The notes under the pieces are model-generated. The model ran no database searches. It saw only the letters and a list, made by a program, of their open reading frames with translations, and was not told where the DNA came from. From assembly GCA_964404165.1 (NCBI GenBank), contig CAYOIZ010000005.1, forward strand, positions 1 through 64,000: a stretch of DNA of 64,000 nucleotides. Direction: 5' to 3'. Every line of letters starts with the position of its first letter. The stretch's first letter is position 1. The stretch comes from DASYLJ01 sp964404165. Its GTDB lineage: Bacteria > Desulfobacterota > Binatia > DP-6. Positions 28,250 through 36,693 of this stretch are shown here, piece after piece. A program made the position numbers and the translations under genes.

Positions 28250-29098
28250 TCAGTTCGGCACGATCTGGTCGGTCCAGACCCGGAAGCTCTCGAGCGTCGA
28301 GGGCCCGAAGGTGGTCGTCAGCGCGACGTCGGCGGCGTCCCGGCCCCGGGCGATGAGCACGCGGCCGATGCGCGGCGTGTTGTTGCGCGGATCGAACGTG
28401 TACCAGCCGTCGCCGAGGTAGGCCTCGAACCACGCCGCGAAGTCCATGGGCGCATACGGCGGCGGCAGACCCATGTCGCCGAGATAGCCGGTGCAGTAGC
28501 GCGCGGGGATGTTCAGGCACCGGCACAGCGTGACCGCGAGATGCGCGAAGTCGCGACAGACGCCCTGACGATCCTGATACACCTGGGCGGCGGTCTTGGT
28601 GGCGCTCGACAGCCCGTAGCCGAAGGTGATGTGGCGATGGACGAAGTCGCAGATCGCCTGGACGCGGTTCCAGCCGGTCGGCCCGGAGCCGAACAGGCTC
28701 CACGCGGTCTCCGACAGGACATCGGTCTCGCAGTAGCGGCTCCCGAGCAGGAAGAGGAGGGCCGATTCGGGCAGCGCATCCACCGGCCGCTGCTCGAGCC
28801 ACGGCAGGGCCTGGTCCGGCACGCCGCGGTCGGCGACGATGCCCGTGCTGCTCAGGCGGAGCGGTCCCTCGGGAGCCACGAGGCGGCTGCACCAATTCCC
28901 GAACGAATCCCGGTAGGAACGGACCGGAACGGCGGGGCTGAGCCGCAGGACGTCGGGTTGGATGATGTCGGACGCCCGGCTGTAGTGGATGCTCAGCGTC
29001 ACGATCATCGGGGTCGGCTGGGGGCACCGATAGACCAGGTCGTAGCCCACCTGGATCTGCAGGGGCCCCGACGATTGCTGCGTTAGCGGCGTGCTCAT
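28250..29098 (-). CDS. Transglutaminase-like protein of Anbu operon
   Basis: 282 aa from ATG 29098. An N-terminal beta domain is followed by the transglutaminase core: catalytic Cys in QGVCRDFAHLA (about 190), then MDFAAWFEAYLGDGWYTFDPRNN. Where many transglutaminases have the catalytic His (HAW), this protein has AAW; from memory the Anbu-linked clade also lacks it, so the triad may differ. The C-terminal PRIGRVLIARGRDAADVAL block is typical of the Anbu-associated clade. It is likely to modify or cleave peptides together with Anbu. Confidence 0.87.
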   Translation of the reverse strand: MSTPLTQQSSGPLQIQVGYDLVYRCPQPTPMIVTLSIHYSRASDIIQPDVLRLSPAVPVRSYRDSFGNWCSRLVAPEGPLRLSSTGIVADRGVPDQALPWLEQRPVDALPESALLFLLGSRYCETDVLSETAWSLFGSGPTGWNRVQAICDFVHRHITFGYGLSSATKTAAQVYQDRQGVCRDFAHLAVTLCRCLNIPARYCTGYLGDMGLPPPYAPMDFAAWFEAYLGDGWYTFDPRNNTPRIGRVLIARGRDAADVALTTTFGPSTLESFRVWTDQIVPN

Positions 29099-29135
29099 GC
29101 CGCACCCTAGCACGCTGGTGGGACCCGTCTGTCCC

Positions 29136-29906
29136 TCATCCCGACGGCACGAGCGGCACGGCCTGCTCCAATGCGCGGCCGAGGCGCTCGGCCCACGCCT
29201 GCACGTCCGCATCGGTCGCGAGGAGATCCTGTCGGATCTCGAGCTCCACGTGGGGGATCCCGCGCTGCTCGCCGTGGACGACGATCGAATAGTCGGTGGC
29301 GTCGCTCACGGCGTACGGCTCGTTCTCCCCGACGACGAGCGCGCCGTCGCGCCGCAGCTCGTCGAGGACCAGACGGGCAAGGCGCGGATCCCGGCCGTAC
29401 AGTACCCCGGCGTGCCAGCGTCGCGCGTCGTCCATGAAGACCGGGGTGAAGGAGTGCAACGCGACCAGGACGCCGGGACGTCCGAGCCCGCGGCGCGCGT
29501 CGAGCTCGTCGCGGATGCGCTGATGGTACGGCAGGAACACCTCTTCGACGCGTTGGCGCACGTCCGCCGCCGACAGCCCCTCGTTCGCCGCGATGACGGT
29601 GCGCTCGGAGCGCGTGGCGATCGAATCGGGCATGCCCGGCGGACGGTTCGCGTCGATCACCAGCCGCGAATAGCTCTGCGCGATCATGACGGCGTCGAGG
29701 CGGGCGGCGAGCCGCCGGCCGAGCGCGGCGACGCCGATGTCCCAGGCGACGTGCGTCGAGAGCACCTCGGGCGGCAGGCCGAGGTCGCCCAGCCGGCGCG
29801 GGATCGCGCGCCCGGCATGGTCGCACGTGAGCACACAGGGCGAGCTGCCGGTCGGGTTCTCGACGTGGAAGACGGGCGGATCACCGTCACCGAGGAGCGT
29901 GCCCAC
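29136..29906 (-). CDS. N-formylglutamate amidohydrolase family protein
   Basis: 256 aa from GTG 29906, which directly abuts the pyk stop. Family motifs: LTCDHAGRAIP (metal His), HVAWDIGV, QSYSRLVIDANRPP, LVALHSFTPVF and HVELEIRQDL. Family members hydrolyse N-formyl-L-glutamate in histidine breakdown, or related amides. No hut genes are nearby, so the substrate is uncertain. It probably belongs to the oxyR-pyk transcript and ends 37 bp before the transglutaminase gene. Confidence 0.85.
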   Translation of the reverse strand: MGTLLGDGDPPVFHVENPTGSSPCVLTCDHAGRAIPRRLGDLGLPPEVLSTHVAWDIGVAALGRRLAARLDAVMIAQSYSRLVIDANRPPGMPDSIATRSERTVIAANEGLSAADVRQRVEEVFLPYHQRIRDELDARRGLGRPGVLVALHSFTPVFMDDARRWHAGVLYGRDPRLARLVLDELRRDGALVVGENEPYAVSDATDYSIVVHGEQRGIPHVELEIRQDLLATDADVQAWAERLGRALEQAVPLVPSG

Positions 29907-31202
29907 TCACACCACCGCGACGTGGACCAGGTTGGTGATCCCCGGCGCCCCGAACGGCCACCCTGCGGTGATGACCACCCGCGCGCCCGGCGCGACGAGC
30001 CCCGTCGCCAGGACCGGCTCGCGGAACCGCTCCAGCATCGCGTCGGTGTCGTGCAGCCACGCCGCGGTCAGCGCCGTCACGCCCCACACCAGCGACAACC
30101 GGCGTCGCACGCTCTCCGTCGCCGTGACCGCGATGATCGGCACGGGCGGGCGGTGGCGCGCCACCTGGCGCGCCGTGAACCCGGAACGGGTCGCGACGAC
30201 GATGGCCGCCGCGTCGAGCCGGCGCGCAACGTCGACCGCCGCGTGCGCGATCAGCTCCTCGGTCACCGCCGCCGGCTCGATGGTGCGATCGCCGAGTGCC
30301 GTCTCCGCTTCGGTGACGATGCGGCGCATGACCTTTACCGCCTCGACCGGGTACGCGCCCATCGCCGATTCCTCGCTCAGCATCACGCAGTCGGTGCCGT
30401 CGAGGACGGCGTTGGCGACGTCGGTGGCCTCGGCGCGGGTCGGCAGCGGGCTGTCCACCATGGAGCGCAGCATCTGCGTCGCGGTGATGACGGGCCGCGC
30501 TTCGCGATTCGCGAGCGCGATGATGCGCTTCTGCGTCAGCGGCACGCGCTCGATCGGGATCTCCACGCCGAGGTCACCGCGCGCGACGAGCACCCCGTCG
30601 GCGGCGTGCACGATCTCGTCGAGGTACTCGACCGCCTCCGCGCGCTCGATCTTCGCGATGACGGGCAGCCCGCTCGCGCGCGCCTCGTCGAGATCGCTGG
30701 CCCGACGCACGAACGACAGCGCGACGACGTCGGCGCCCTGCGCCACCGCGAAGCGCAGATCGAGGCGGTCCTTCGCCGTCAGCGACGGCATGTCGAGCCG
30801 CGACGACGGCAGGTTGATGCCCTTCCCCACCGGGATGTCGCCGCCGACCAGGATGCGGCTCCGACCGGCGTCGACCACCTCGAGCTGCATCATGCCGTCG
30901 GCGAGCAGCACCGGGTCGCCGGGACGGACCGTCGGCGGCAACGGCAGCGCGACGACGTCGCCCGGCTTGCCGGCGATGCGACGATCGGTGCGCAGCTTCG
31001 GTCCGCCGAGGTCCACCAGCACCGCCACCGGACGCGGGCCCGCCAGGCGACGCACCAGCGCGATGCGCCGCGCGTGCTCGGCATGCGTGCCGTGCGACAG
31101 GTTGCAGCGCACGACGTCCACCCCGGCGTCGAGCAACGCGCCGATGCGCTCCTCGCTGTCCGACGCGGGTCCCAACGTGGCGACGATGCGCGTGCGTGCC
31201 AT
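29907..31202 (-). CDS. pyk: Pyruvate kinase
   Basis: 431 aa, slightly shorter than many bacterial enzymes (about 470). Markers: RTRIVATLGPAS at the N-terminus, RCNLSHGTHAEH, LVDLGGPKLRT, the B domain (about 68-150), the Lys/Glu active-site block VIAKIERAEAVEYLDEI, RGDLGVEIP, and ITATQMLRSMVDSPLPTRAEATDVANA. It makes pyruvate and ATP from phosphoenolpyruvate and ADP. It starts 3 bp after the oxyR stop, an unusual pairing that would link carbon flux with peroxide sensing. Confidence 0.95.
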   Translation of the reverse strand: MARTRIVATLGPASDSEERIGALLDAGVDVVRCNLSHGTHAEHARRIALVRRLAGPRPVAVLVDLGGPKLRTDRRIAGKPGDVVALPLPPTVRPGDPVLLADGMMQLEVVDAGRSRILVGGDIPVGKGINLPSSRLDMPSLTAKDRLDLRFAVAQGADVVALSFVRRASDLDEARASGLPVIAKIERAEAVEYLDEIVHAADGVLVARGDLGVEIPIERVPLTQKRIIALANREARPVITATQMLRSMVDSPLPTRAEATDVANAVLDGTDCVMLSEESAMGAYPVEAVKVMRRIVTEAETALGDRTIEPAAVTEELIAHAAVDVARRLDAAAIVVATRSGFTARQVARHRPPVPIIAVTATESVRRRLSLVWGVTALTAAWLHDTDAMLERFREPVLATGLVAPGARVVITAGWPFGAPGITNLVHVAVV

Positions 31203-31205
31203 GCC

Positions 31206-32135
31206 TCAGCCCTCCTTCACGAGTTGCACCTCGGGCGGCAGCGTCTTCCGCACGAACGCCGCCAGCGCGTGCACCGCCTCGATGCCGGGGAAGCTGCGCC
31301 GCCACGCCAGCCCGATGCGGCGGTGCGGCGACGGTGCCTGGAACGGCCGCGTCACCATGCCCTTCGGCCCGCCACGCTCGCGCAGGGCCAGCGCCGGCAG
31401 CAGCGTACAGCCGAGGCCTGCGGCCACCATGTGGCGCAGCGTCTCCAGGCTGGTGGCGCGATAGTCGTCGTCGTCGCGGCCGCTGCGTCCGTCGCCACAG
31501 ATGGCGAGCGCCTGGTCGCGCAGGCAGTGGCCCTCGGTCAGGAGCAGCACGCGCTGCCCGTCGAGGTCGCCCTCGCGGAGCCGCGTGCGCTTCGCGAGCG
31601 CATGGCTCGCCGGCGCCGCCACCCAGAACGGCTCGTCGAAGAGCGGCGTGGTGGCGATGCCCGGCGTCCCCACCGGCAGCGCCACCAGCGCCACGTCGAG
31701 CCGGTGTGCCACCAGATCGTCGAGCAGCGTCGCCGTGAGCCCCTCGCGCAGGACGAGCCGCAGCCGCGGATACGCCTTCTGCAGGGGCGGCACGAGCCAC
31801 GGCAGCAGGTAGGGCCCGAGGGTGGGGATGACGCCGAGGCGCAGCGGACCGGCGAGCGGCTCGTGCTGCCCGCGAGCGAGGTCGCCGATGCGCTGCAGCT
31901 CGTCCAGCATGACGCGGGCACGCTCGACCACCTGCTCGCCCACCGCCGTCACCTGCACGCGCTTCGGCGTGCGCTCGAAGAGCTGCACCCCCAGCGTGTC
32001 CTCGAGCTTCTTGATCTGGGCGCTCAGCGTGGGTTGGCTCACGTGGCAGCGCGAGGCGGCACGACCGAAGTGCCCGGTGTCGGCGACGGCCACGACGTAG
32101 CGCAGCTCGGTCAGCGTGATCGCGGTCAGGTCCAT
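31206..32135 (-). CDS. oxyR: OxyR-type LysR family peroxide regulator
   Basis: 309 aa. N-terminal winged HTH: LRYVVAVADTGHFGRAA, CHVSQPTLSAQIKKLE. The redox region LLTEGHCLRDQALAIC contains Cys204 and Cys213, nine residues apart like E. coli Cys199 and Cys208, so it should sense H2O2 by a disulfide. C-terminal block HMVAAGLGCTLLPALAL also fits OxyR. It diverges from the encapsulated ferritin and encapsulin genes, its likely targets, and is followed by pyk. Confidence 0.92.
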   Translation of the reverse strand: MDLTAITLTELRYVVAVADTGHFGRAASRCHVSQPTLSAQIKKLEDTLGVQLFERTPKRVQVTAVGEQVVERARVMLDELQRIGDLARGQHEPLAGPLRLGVIPTLGPYLLPWLVPPLQKAYPRLRLVLREGLTATLLDDLVAHRLDVALVALPVGTPGIATTPLFDEPFWVAAPASHALAKRTRLREGDLDGQRVLLLTEGHCLRDQALAICGDGRSGRDDDDYRATSLETLRHMVAAGLGCTLLPALALRERGGPKGMVTRPFQAPSPHRRIGLAWRRSFPGIEAVHALAAFVRKTLPPEVQLVKEG

Positions 32136-32170
32136 GGGCTCCGTCTATCAGCTCGATCCAAAGATACGAT
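32134..32170. promoter_or_regulatory. Candidate OxyR binding site at oxyR start
   Basis: The bases read ATGG-N7-CTAT-N7-ATCC-N7-CGAT, phased exactly like the E. coli OxyR motif ATAG-N7-CTAT-N7-ATAG-N7-CTAT with 12 of 16 defined positions matching. It overlaps the oxyR start codon, so it would suit autorepression, and lies about 190 bp from the ferritin gene. The match is partial and could be chance. Confidence 0.35.
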
Positions 32171-32293
32171 TTCGCCCGTCACGGCCAGCCCCGCGCGCCT
32201 GGAGGTCGTGATGTCCGGCGTGGGTACCAGGTGCGACAGATCCCCCCACGTCCGCACCGCCGACCCCGGGGACGGCGCGCGGGTCGGCAGGGC

Positions 32294-32326
32294 CCTGGGG
32301 CTGGAGTAGTTGACTCGCACCCCAGG
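32294..32326 (+). promoter_or_regulatory. Possible -35 element inside a 7-bp dyad upstream of encapsulin operon
   Basis: TTGACT at 32310-32315 is a good -35-like hexamer and is flanked by CCTGGGG (32294-32300) and its exact complement CCCCAGG (32320-32326). A -10 at the expected distance (32333-32338, AGACAT) is poor, which could mean dependence on an activator such as OxyR. Promoter assignment is tentative. Confidence 0.35.
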
Positions 32327-32361
32327 TCTGCAAGACATGACCAGCGACAGGAGGCGAATGC

Positions 32362-32751
32362 ATGTCGACGAGTGTGGGACTGCACGAAGATCCATCGAAG
32401 CTGAGCCAGGAGGTCACCGACCGGCACCGTGCGCTCGCGTCGCTGGGCGAGGAGCTGGAGGCGGTCGACTGGTACGACCAGCGCGTCCAGGCCACGAAAG
32501 ACCCGGAGCTGAAGGCCATCCTCGGCCACAACCGTGACGAGGAGAAGGAGCACGCCGCCATGGTCACGGAGTGGCTGCGCCGCAACGACGCCAAGTGGAA
32601 CGAGCATCTGAGCGAGTACCTGTTCAGCACGGGCTCGATCGTGGGTCGCGAGAAGGCCGCCACCGGGAGCGGTGGCGAGAGTGCAGCGGGTGAGACGGCG
32701 TCGAGCGACGGATCGCTCGGCATCGGCAGCTTGAAGAAGGACAAGGCCTGA
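32362..32751 (+). CDS. Encapsulated ferritin-like cargo protein (EncFtn)
   Basis: 129 aa; AGGAGG 7 nt before ATG 32362. A two-helix ferritin-like domain (about 15-95) holds the ferroxidase pattern ELEAVDWYDQR and DEEKEHAAM (Glu, Glu-x-x-His). After a Gly/Ser linker, the C-terminus DGSLGIGSLKK is a canonical encapsulin targeting peptide. EncFtn assembles as an annular decamer, oxidises Fe(II) and delivers it into the shell. It is 3 bp from the encapsulin gene. Confidence 0.95.
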   Translation: MSTSVGLHEDPSKLSQEVTDRHRALASLGEELEAVDWYDQRVQATKDPELKAILGHNRDEEKEHAAMVTEWLRRNDAKWNEHLSEYLFSTGSIVGREKAATGSGGESAAGETASSDGSLGIGSLKKDKA

Positions 32752-32754
32752 TCC

Positions 32755-33564
32755 ATGGACGATCTCTTCCGACATCACGCGCCCATCTCCGGCGCCGCGT
32801 GGACGCTCATCGACGAGTACGCCACGCAGGTCCTGAAGTTGAACCTGGCCGCCCGACAGCTGGTCGACTTCATCGGCCCCAAGGGCTGGCGTAAGGCCGC
32901 CATCAACCTCGGCCGCACGAAGCCGGTCGACAAGTCCCCCGTCGACGGCGTGCAGGCGGCGATCCGCCAGGTGCAGCCACTCGTCGAGCTGCGCTCCCCG
33001 TTCGAGCTGCAGCGCGCCGAGCTCGAGAACGTCGAGCGCGGGGCGAACGATCCGGACCTCGATCCGCTCGTGAAGGCGGCCATCGCCATCGCGCGCGCCG
33101 AGGACAAGGCCGTCTTCCATGGCTGGAAGGCCGCCGGCATCGGCGGCATCTGCGAGCGCGTGCCGCACGCACCGCTCCACATCCAGGACAACTACGAGGC
33201 CTATCCGGGGCTCGTCGCCGACGCCACGCGCATCCTGCGCATGGCCGGGGTCGACGGTCCCTACGCCATCGCCCTCGGTCCGCGCTGCTACACCGGACTC
33301 ATGCAGGCCGTCGGACGCGGCGGGTTCCCGGTGCTCGAGGTGGTGCGCCAGGTCGTCGGCGGGCCCGTCGTCTGGGCGCCGGCGGTCGACGGCGCCGTCG
33401 TGCTCAGCACGCGCGGCGGTGACTTCGAGCTCACCGTCGGCCAGGATCTGTCGATCGGCTACACCAGCCACACCAACACCAGCGTCAGCCTCTACCTGCT
33501 CGAGAGCCTCACCTTCCGCGTCCTCACCCCCGAGGCCGCGGTGTGGCTCAAGTACCAGAGCTGA
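32755..33564 (+). CDS. Family 1 encapsulin shell protein
   Basis: 269 aa, the usual size for an HK97-fold encapsulin. Recognisable parts: LFRHHAPISGAAWTLIDEYA at the start (cargo-contact helix), DFIGPKGW, a P-domain/E-loop region (about 40-115), LVADATRILRMAGVDGPYAIALGP, and GQDLSIGYTSHTNTSVSLYL, with ESLTFRVLTPEAAVWL at the end. It forms a nanocompartment storing iron with its ferritin cargo and protecting the cell from peroxide. Confidence 0.95.
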   Translation: MDDLFRHHAPISGAAWTLIDEYATQVLKLNLAARQLVDFIGPKGWRKAAINLGRTKPVDKSPVDGVQAAIRQVQPLVELRSPFELQRAELENVERGANDPDLDPLVKAAIAIARAEDKAVFHGWKAAGIGGICERVPHAPLHIQDNYEAYPGLVADATRILRMAGVDGPYAIALGPRCYTGLMQAVGRGGFPVLEVVRQVVGGPVVWAPAVDGAVVLSTRGGDFELTVGQDLSIGYTSHTNTSVSLYLLESLTFRVLTPEAAVWLKYQS

Positions 33565-33600
33565 GCGTCACCCGGGACGGCGGCGCCGCGTGCGCCGCCG

Positions 33601-33891
33601 TCACCGCGACCTGAGCTCGTCGTAGGCGCGCTGGATCTCGACCGTCTTCTGGTGCGCCAGCTCCTGCAGCTCGGCACCCAGCCCGGCGACGCGATCGGGG
33701 TGATACTCCTTCATCCGCTCGCGGTAGGCGTGCGTGATGGCGTCGGCCGTCGCACCGCGCGCGACGCCGAGCACGGCCCACGGATTCCACCCGGGCGACG
33801 CCCCCCGCGGCGGCGCCTGCTGCGGCAGCAGCGAGCGCACCACCCGCCACACCGCCAGCGCGAACGCCAGCAGGATGACGAGGCGGATCAC
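33601..33891 (-). CDS. Membrane-anchored J-domain protein
   Basis: 96 aa from GTG 33891, overlapping the hflC stop (GTGA). One N-terminal membrane helix (about 1-20) is followed by a J-domain (about 36-94) with WAVLGVARGAT, YRERMKEYHPDRVAG (HPD intact) and QRAYDELRS. It would stimulate DnaK ATPase at the membrane. The coupling with hflKC suggests a link with FtsH-dependent membrane protein quality control. It is convergent with the encapsulin gene. Confidence 0.87.
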   Translation of the reverse strand: MIRLVILLAFALAVWRVVRSLLPQQAPPRGASPGWNPWAVLGVARGATADAITHAYRERMKEYHPDRVAGLGAELQELAHQKTVEIQRAYDELRSR

Positions 33892-34763
33892 TTCGGCAGG
33901 CTTCCCGGATCGGCTCGCTTCAGCAGGCGGAAGAACTCGGAGTCGGGCGACAGGATGGCGGTGGTGCCCTCGCCGAGGGTGTTGCGGTACGCCTCGAGCG
34001 TGCGGACGAACTGGTAGAACTCGGCGTCGCGCCCGTAGGCGTCGGCGAAGATGGCCACCGCCTGCGCGTCACCCTCGCCGCGGATGACCTCCGACTTCTG
34101 GCGCGCATCGGCCATCAGGATCTGCACTTCCTTGTCGGACCCGGAGCGGATCTTGCGCGCCTCCTCGTCGCCCTCGGCGCGGAACTTCTTCGCCAGCCGC
34201 TCGCGCTCGGTGCGCATGCGATTGAAGACGTTGAGCTCGTTCTTCTCCGGCAGGTCGACGCGCTTGACGCGCACGTCGACCACTTCGATGCCGTACTCGC
34301 GCGCCTTCTCGTCGCTGCGCTTGGTGACCTGGTCGAGCAGCTCCTGGCGCTTCTCGCTGACGATCTCGCGCAGCGTGTGGCGGCCGAGCGTCTCGCGCAG
34401 GTTCGAGTAGACGATGTCGTCGAGGCGTGACTGCGCGCCGTTCTCGTCACGCACGGTGCGCACGAACTGCAGCGGGTCGATGATGCGCCAGCGGGTGTAG
34501 TTGTCGACCACCAGCTGCTGCTTGTCGCGCGTCAGGATCTCCTTCGGCTGTGTGTCCTGATCGAGCATCCGGCGATCGAAGTAGACGACGTTCTGGATGA
34601 ACGGGATCTTCCAGTAGAGCCCCGGCTCCCGCACGACCCGCACGGGGTTGCCGAGCTGCACCACCATGGCCTGCATCCACTGCGGCACGGTGAAGAGCGC
34701 CAGGTTCCAGACGGCGAGGAAGCCGCCCACCAGCACGATGACGACGATCCAGCGACGGTCCAT
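33888..34763 (-). CDS. hflC: HflC, SPFH/prohibitin-family membrane protein
   Basis: 291 aa; ATG 34763 shares a base with the hflK stop. One N-terminal helix (about 5-25) and an SPFH domain: FTVPQWMQAMVVQLG, GLYWKIPFIQNV, DRRMLDQDTQPKEILTRDKQ, DNYTRWRI. A charged coiled coil (about 185-235) follows, and LSPDSEFFRLLK near the end is typical. HflC and HflK form the cage around FtsH that controls its access to substrates. Confidence 0.95.
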   Translation of the reverse strand: MDRRWIVVIVLVGGFLAVWNLALFTVPQWMQAMVVQLGNPVRVVREPGLYWKIPFIQNVVYFDRRMLDQDTQPKEILTRDKQQLVVDNYTRWRIIDPLQFVRTVRDENGAQSRLDDIVYSNLRETLGRHTLREIVSEKRQELLDQVTKRSDEKAREYGIEVVDVRVKRVDLPEKNELNVFNRMRTERERLAKKFRAEGDEEARKIRSGSDKEVQILMADARQKSEVIRGEGDAQAVAIFADAYGRDAEFYQFVRTLEAYRNTLGEGTTAILSPDSEFFRLLKRADPGSLPK

Positions 34764-35878
34764 CAGCGCGCTCCCGCCGGGGCTTCGGTCGGCCGTCGCA
34801 GCAGCGGCTCGAGAGGCAGGTAGGGCACCGTCTGCTTGGCGGACAGATCGTCGAGGATGATCTTGTTCATGCCGGGCAGGATGACCTCCATCGTCTCGAG
34901 GTAGAGGCGCTGGCGCGTGACGTCCTTCGCCTTGGCGTACTCCGACTGCAGCGCCACGAAGCGCTGCGCCACGCCGGTGGCGTCGCGCACCTTGGCCTCG
35001 CGATAGCCCTCGGCCTCGTTGACGAGCTGAGCCGCCTCGCCGCGGGCGCGCGGCACGACGTCGTTGGCGTAGCCGACGGCCTCGTTGATGAGCCGCTCCT
35101 TGTCCTGCTGCGAGCTGATGACGTCCTTGAAGGCGTCGGACACCTGATCCGGCGGGTCGACGTCCTGGAGCTTCACGGTCTCGATGTCGAGGCCGACGTC
35201 GTAGCGATCGAGGATCTGCTGGAGGACCTTCTGCGTGTCCTCCTGGATCTGCTCCTTGCCCTCGGTGAGCGCCTGGTCGATGTCGCTGCGACCGATGACC
35301 TCGCGCATCGCGGCCTCGGCCGCGGCGCGCACGGCGTCCTGCGGGTTGCGCACGTTGAAGAGGAAGTCGGTCGGGCCGGTGGCGTCGGCGCGCACCTTGT
35401 ACTGCACGATGAACTCGAGCGAGACGATGTTCTCGTCGCCGGTCAGCATGAGCGCTTCCACCGGCACGTCCTGGTACTGCGGCGGCGGACCCTGCGTGAT
35501 GGTGCGGTAGCCGACCTCTTCCTTGCGGATGGCGGTGACGCTCGGCCGGATGACCGTCTCGAACGGCCACGGCAGCCGGTAGTGCGGTCCGCTACCGGTC
35601 TCGCGCACCACCTTGCCGAAGCGGAGCACGATGCCGCGCTCGTCGGGGGCGACGATGTAGATACCGGTCGCGAGCCAGACCAGGATGCCGACGACCAGGA
35701 TCAGGTAGGGGTTCACGCTGAAGCCTCCGCCACTCGGCGCGCCCGCGCCGGTTCCGCTGCCCCCGCCGCTCCCACCCCCGGGGAAGCTCGAGCGGATGCG
35801 CGTCCACAGATCACGCAAATCGGCGAGGGGGTCCTGCTGGTTCGGACGGCGAGGGGGCCACTCGTATCGATCCGGCAT
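34763..35878 (-). CDS. hflK: HflK, SPFH/prohibitin-family membrane protein
   Basis: 371 aa from ATG 35878; in-frame starts at 35890 and 35917 are possible. A Gly-rich N-terminal cytoplasmic segment (about 30-52) precedes one helix (about 58-78), then the SPFH domain: IVAPDERGIVLRFGKVV, GPHYRLPWPFE, MLTGDENIVSLEFIVQYKV. The C-terminal block YLETMEVILPGMNKIILDD matches HflK. Partner of HflC in the HflKC-FtsH complex. Confidence 0.95.
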   Translation of the reverse strand: MPDRYEWPPRRPNQQDPLADLRDLWTRIRSSFPGGGSGGGSGTGAGAPSGGGFSVNPYLILVVGILVWLATGIYIVAPDERGIVLRFGKVVRETGSGPHYRLPWPFETVIRPSVTAIRKEEVGYRTITQGPPPQYQDVPVEALMLTGDENIVSLEFIVQYKVRADATGPTDFLFNVRNPQDAVRAAAEAAMREVIGRSDIDQALTEGKEQIQEDTQKVLQQILDRYDVGLDIETVKLQDVDPPDQVSDAFKDVISSQQDKERLINEAVGYANDVVPRARGEAAQLVNEAEGYREAKVRDATGVAQRFVALQSEYAKAKDVTRQRLYLETMEVILPGMNKIILDDLSAKQTVPYLPLEPLLRRPTEAPAGAR

Positions 35879-35938
35879 CGGCGCGCGCATCGTGCGGGCG
35901 CGCGGCCTGACTGTCAACTCGACGCCGGTGGCACCCGC

Positions 35939-36682
35939 TCAGCCGTAGCGACCGCCGGACACGTGGATCGTCTCGCCGGTGACGTACTCCGCGTCGTCGC
36001 TGGCGAGGAACGCCGCCACCCCGGCGACGTCCTCCGGCTTGCCGAGGCGCGGTATCGGGAGCGTGGGTGCGACGCGATCGACGAGGTTCTGGTAGTGCGG
36101 CAGCGACGTCACGCCCGGCGTGGCGATGATGCCGGGCGCGATGCAGTTCGCGGTGATGCCGAACTTGCCGAGCTCGAGCGACAGCGAGCGCGTGAAGCCG
36201 ATGACCCCCGCCTTCGACGCCGCGTAGTTCGTCTGGCCCTTGTTCCCGTAGTGCGCGCGCGAGCTCATGTTGATGACGCGGCCCCAGCGCGCCGCCACCA
36301 TCACCGGCGTGGCGTACTTGCTGACGAGGAACGTGCCGCGCAGGTTCAGGTTGAGCACCGCGTCCCAGTCGGCGGCGCTCAGGTCCTTCAGCAGCTTGTC
36401 GCGGGTGATGCCGGCGTTGTTGACGAGGATGTCGACCGTGCCGAGCTCCTTCACGGTGCACTCGACGAGCGCCTCGACGACGGCCTCGTCCATGACGCTG
36501 CCGGCGAACACCGCGGCCGTGCCGCCGGCCGCGCGGATCTGCTCGGCGGTGACGCCGGCCGTCTCCTCGCGGAGGTCGTTCACCATCACCGCGGCACCCT
36601 CGCGCGCGAAGCGCAGCGCCATGGCCTCACCGAGGCCCTGCCCTGCGCCGGTCACCAGCGCCACCTTGCCTGCAAGTCGCAT
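35939..36682 (-). CDS. FabG-like short-chain dehydrogenase (3-oxoacyl-ACP/CoA reductase type)
   Basis: 247 aa, standard SDR length. TGAGQGLGEA binds NAD(P); NNAGITRDKLL, INMSSRAHYGNKGQTNYAASKAG holds catalytic Ser, Tyr and Lys (given here in parts: MSSRAH and YAASK), and ANCIAPGIIATPG, DAEYVTGETIHVSGG close it. Pairing with an acyl-CoA dehydrogenase 11 bp upstream suggests acyl-CoA work (beta-oxidation) more than fatty acid synthesis; this is inference. Confidence 0.87.
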   Translation of the reverse strand: MRLAGKVALVTGAGQGLGEAMALRFAREGAAVMVNDLREETAGVTAEQIRAAGGTAAVFAGSVMDEAVVEALVECTVKELGTVDILVNNAGITRDKLLKDLSAADWDAVLNLNLRGTFLVSKYATPVMVAARWGRVINMSSRAHYGNKGQTNYAASKAGVIGFTRSLSLELGKFGITANCIAPGIIATPGVTSLPHYQNLVDRVAPTLPIPRLGKPEDVAGVAAFLASDDAEYVTGETIHVSGGRYG

Positions 36683-36693
36683 CGAGACTCCTC

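Noticed and set aside
28250..29098. Transglutaminase as a dead enzyme because HAW is AAW
   Set aside because: As far as I recall, the Anbu-linked clade generally lacks this His, and the gene is intact; the change looks clade-typical and not decay.
29091..32309. Long plus-strand open frame across the amidohydrolase, pyk and oxyR genes
   Set aside because: Three well-conserved genes occupy the other strand; this frame has no recognisable domain.
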